The notes below the pieces were generated by a model. It was not told the origin of the DNA. It searched no databases and worked only from the letters and a program-made list of their open reading frames with translations. The translations under genes and the position numbers were made by a program. A DNA stretch of 5,518 nucleotides. Source: Streptomyces speibonae (GTDB lineage Bacteria > Actinomycetota > Actinomycetes > Streptomycetales > Streptomycetaceae). Location: positions 26,117-31,634 of the forward strand of contig KL568584.1 in NCBI GenBank assembly GCA_000715605.1. Reading direction: 5' to 3'. Positions 3,757 through 5,518 of this stretch are shown in pieces. Every line of letters starts with the position of its first letter. Position 1 is the first letter of the stretch.

Positions 3757-5127
3757 ATGCGCACCCCCCACGCCCTGCTCGGCACGTCCGTCGCCGTCGC
3801 CGCGCTGGCCGCGACGGTCCTTGCGCCGGCACCGGCCGTGTCCGCCGACGCCGTCCCGCCGCCCGGCGCGTACTACGTGCAGAGCGCCGTGACCGGGCTC
3901 AACGCCGCCGACAGCGGGGGAGTGATCGAACAGCACGGACCCCGCGGCAACGAGGACCGCCAGCAGTGGCGGCTGGGCGCCGACGGCACCCTGGAGAGCG
4001 CCGACGCGCCCGGCGCCTGCCTCGGACGCGCGGGCGACCGCGCCCGGACCGTCCCCTGCGACGGCCCGGAGGCGCGCTGGGAGATCGCCTCCGCGGGCGC
4101 CGACCGGTTCACGCTCACCGTCCCCGGCACCGACCGGCGCCTCACCCTCGCCCCCAAGCCCTCCGGCGCCACCCACCCGGCCCCGCTCGACGTCGGCCCC
4201 GGCGCCGGCGACCTCGCCGCCTGGTACCTCACCCCGGTCGGCCCGGTCACCCGCCCCATGCCGCCCGAGAGCCTGCGCACCCTGGACCAGGTCACCTTCC
4301 TCACCGCCCACAACGCCTACGCCAACGGCGTCGACGGCGGCTTCGCCCCGCCCTTCGTCGACCTCTTCCCCAACCAGACCCGCGGCATCCAGCAGCAGCT
4401 CGCCGACGGCGTCCGGGGGTTCATGCTCGACATCCACCAGACGCCGGACGGCGCGATCCTCTGCCACAACAGCTGCACCCTCGTCCGCAGGCCCGTCGCC
4501 CTGTGGGTCGACGTCCAGCGGATCGTCGACTTCCTGCGCGCCCGCCCCGACCAGGTCGTCACCGTCTTCCTCGAGGACTACGTCGACCCGGGCGTCCTGC
4601 GCTCCGAACTCGCCCGCGTCCAGGGGCTGTCGGACGTGCTGTACCGGCCGGACCGCGCCGGCGTGCGCGAGAACGGCTGGCCCACCCTGGCGGAGCTGAC
4701 CGCCTCGGGCAAGCGGCTGCTGATCTTCTCCGACCACGGCCGCGCCGCCGACGAGGCCGCCGGGCTGACCCGGGACACCTTCGGCGTGATGTACCAGCGC
4801 GAGTGGACCGTCGAGAACTACTGGTCCATGGGCTCCGGCCTGGGCGCCTCGGACTGGTCCTGCTACAGCCGCTGGTACGACGCGGGCAGCAATGTGCCGC
4901 TGACCCGCACCGAACCGGGCTTCCGGCCCCTGTTCGTCATGAACCACTTCCGTGACACGGCGATCGCCTCCACGGCCGGCACGGACAACTCCAAGCTCGG
5001 CGACCGCGCCCGCCGGTTCTGCCAGCCGGCCGCCCGCAAGAAGCCGAACTACCTCGCCGTGGACCACTACGACCTCGGCAACCCCGCGGCCGCCGTCGCG
5101 GACCTCAACACCTACACCTATCCGTAG
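3757..5127 (+). CDS. secreted PI-PLC X-domain phosphodiesterase with ricin-type trefoil
   Basis: A 456-residue exported protein that probably cleaves phosphatidylinositol or a related phosphodiester outside the cell. Residues 1-30 are a Sec signal peptide ending AVSA. Residues 37-160 look like a ricin B beta-trefoil with three repeats ending QQW (69-71), ARW (106-108) and AAW (154-156), plus the typical CLG...C pair C88/C101; it would bind a carbohydrate. The PI-PLC X domain follows: TAHNAY with catalytic H185, GVRGFMLDIH (218-227), and the second catalytic histidine H237 in LCHNSC. N186, D225 and E273 (FLEDY) lie where metal ligands sit in eukaryotic and Streptomyces antibioticus calcium-dependent PLCs, and H227 replaces the arginine of Bacillus enzymes. 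The substrate is inferred from family only. The ATG at 3757 has AAAGGG (3743-3748) eight bases upstream. The gene follows the chitinase by 89 nt across a strong hairpin, and no promoter is evident. Confidence 0.9.
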   Translation: MRTPHALLGTSVAVAALAATVLAPAPAVSADAVPPPGAYYVQSAVTGLNAADSGGVIEQHGPRGNEDRQQWRLGADGTLESADAPGACLGRAGDRARTVPCDGPEARWEIASAGADRFTLTVPGTDRRLTLAPKPSGATHPAPLDVGPGAGDLAAWYLTPVGPVTRPMPPESLRTLDQVTFLTAHNAYANGVDGGFAPPFVDLFPNQTRGIQQQLADGVRGFMLDIHQTPDGAILCHNSCTLVRRPVALWVDVQRIVDFLRARPDQVVTVFLEDYVDPGVLRSELARVQGLSDVLYRPDRAGVRENGWPTLAELTASGKRLLIFSDHGRAADEAAGLTRDTFGVMYQREWTVENYWSMGSGLGASDWSCYSRWYDAGSNVPLTRTEPGFRPLFVMNHFRDTAIASTAGTDNSKLGDRARRFCQPAARKKPNYLAVDHYDLGNPAAAVADLNTYTYP

Positions 5128-5152
5128 CCGTCCGGCCGGCTCCCCGTCCGGC

Positions 5153-5183
5153 CCCCTCCCCGCGGTGACCGTCCGGGGAGGGG
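5153..5183 (+). terminator. terminator hairpin after the phospholipase gene
   Basis: CCCCTCCCCG (5153-5162) pairs perfectly over ten bases with CGGGGAGGGG (5174-5183). Inside, CGG and CCG (5163-5165 and 5169-5171) extend the stem with a two-base bulge and the loop TGA. It starts 25 nt after the phospholipase stop and is followed by ATTGG rather than a T run. Its end directly precedes the -35 of the next gene. Confidence 0.75.
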
Positions 5184-5184
5184 A

Positions 5185-5213
5185 TTGGCGTTCGGGGCAG
5201 TGTTACGTATAAC
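5185..5213 (+). promoter_or_regulatory. predicted vegetative promoter for the VOC gene
   Basis: TTGGCG (5185-5190, four of six) is followed after exactly 17 nt by TATAAC (5208-5213, five of six). Transcription would start near 5220, giving a leader of about 27 nt. This is the best promoter match in the window and fits a housekeeping sigma factor such as HrdB. Confidence 0.7.
5202..5213. promoter_or_regulatory. short palindromic element on the VOC -10, possible operator
   Basis: GTTACGTATAAC has four-base arms GTTA/TAAC around CGTA, with an overlapping six-base palindrome TACGTA at 5205-5210. It covers the -10 hexamer. The arms are short and part of the symmetry follows from the TATAAC hexamer itself, so this is tentative. 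Confidence 0.3.
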
Positions 5214-5246
5214 CTCTCCGGTCAACCGTACGCGCGAGAGGTCACG

Positions 5247-5518
5247 ATGCGACACATCCCCCTGGTCACCCTCGTCGTCGACGACTACGACGAGGCGATC
5301 CGGTTCTACACCGGGGCCCTCGGCTTCCGGCTCGCCGAGGATGCGCCCCGGCCGGACGGGGGCCGCTGGGTCGTCGTCGAGCCGGACGCCGGACACGCGG
5401 GTGCGGCGCTCCTGCTGGCCCGGGCCGACGGGGGCGCCCAGCGGGCCAGGATCGGCGACCAGACCGGCGGGCGTGTGGGCTTCTTCCTGCACACCGACGA
5501 CTTCGCCCGGGACCACGC
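5247..5518 (+). CDS. VOC superfamily (glyoxalase/dioxygenase fold) protein, 3' end outside window
   Basis: The first 90 residues of a vicinal oxygen chelate fold protein, a family that includes glyoxalase I, fosfomycin and bleomycin resistance proteins, and ring-cleavage dioxygenases. The N-terminal module is clear: strand HIPLVTLVVDDY (3-14), helix DEAIRFYTGALGFRLAED (15-32), strand RWVVVEP (40-46), strand GAALLLARA (52-60), and the start of the second half, RVGFFLHTDDF (76-86). H3 and H82 lie near positions where family metal ligands can occur, but the later ligand is outside the window, so activity cannot be assigned. The start at 5247 is supported by GAGAGG (5236-5241) five bases upstream. 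The frame stays open to the right edge. The gene has its own promoter and follows the phospholipase terminator, so it is probably an independent unit or the first gene of one. Confidence 0.9.
   Translation, partial: MRHIPLVTLVVDDYDEAIRFYTGALGFRLAEDAPRPDGGRWVVVEPDAGHAGAALLLARADGGAQRARIGDQTGGRVGFFLHTDDFARDH

Noticed and set aside
3966..4955. 329-codon plus-strand frame inside the phospholipase gene
   Set aside because: Almost wholly arginine, proline and alanine, from an alternate reading of GC-rich codons.
3682..5067. 461-codon open frame on the minus strand opposite the phospholipase gene
   Set aside because: It is antisense to a clearly conserved secreted enzyme. Its product is a low-complexity Ala/Gly/Val/Arg protein typical of high-GC shadow frames, with no recognised domain and no ribosome binding site that I could see.
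1..5518. CRISPR array, tRNA or rRNA gene, insertion sequence, phage or defence genes
   Set aside because: I saw no regularly spaced repeats, no cloverleaf, no transposase or integrase motifs and no flanking terminal repeats. All coding space is accounted for by seven ordinary genes.

Overview
The window is about 70% GC, has codon third positions saturated with G/C, uses GGAGG-type ribosome binding sites and a TTG start, and carries a secreted family 19 chitinase with DasR-like boxes. Together these point to an actinomycete, most probably Streptomyces; the species cannot be named from the sequence alone.

Layout from left to right. A GNAT acetyltransferase enters from the left edge (2-508). 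After a 135-nt gap with a promoter and a perfect 15-bp palindrome comes an atypical SDR / NAD-dependent epimerase-dehydratase-like gene (644-1603). It converges on two small minus-strand membrane-protein genes: a GlsB/YeaQ/YmgE stress-response family protein (1623-1886) and, upstream of it, an SPW-repeat protein (2019-2459). A 308-nt divergent region (2460-2767) separates the SPW gene from the plus-strand chitinase gene (2768-3667), which has an N-terminal chitin-binding module and a GH19 catalytic domain. A 14-bp terminator hairpin follows, then a secreted PI-PLC X-domain protein with an N-terminal ricin-type trefoil (3757-5127). Finally, a VOC/glyoxalase-fold gene (5247 onward) runs off the right edge behind a good promoter.

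How the genes relate. The chitinase promoter has two tandem boxes resembling the DasR responsive element around its -35 hexamer, which fits induction by chitin or N-acetylglucosamine. The phospholipase follows 89 nt downstream with no promoter I can identify, so it may depend on read-through of the strong hairpin or on a promoter I do not recognise. The two small membrane proteins are plausible cell-envelope or stress factors. The GNAT, SDR and VOC genes look like independent units.

I found no mobile element, CRISPR array, RNA gene, phage gene, defence system or biosynthetic cluster. I do not think the window holds a novel multi-gene system. The points most worth following up are regulatory: the chitinase promoter and leader, palindromes overlapping the -10 elements of the SDR and VOC genes, and the chitinase-phospholipase junction. 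The ricin-like/PI-PLC domain combination is also worth a look.
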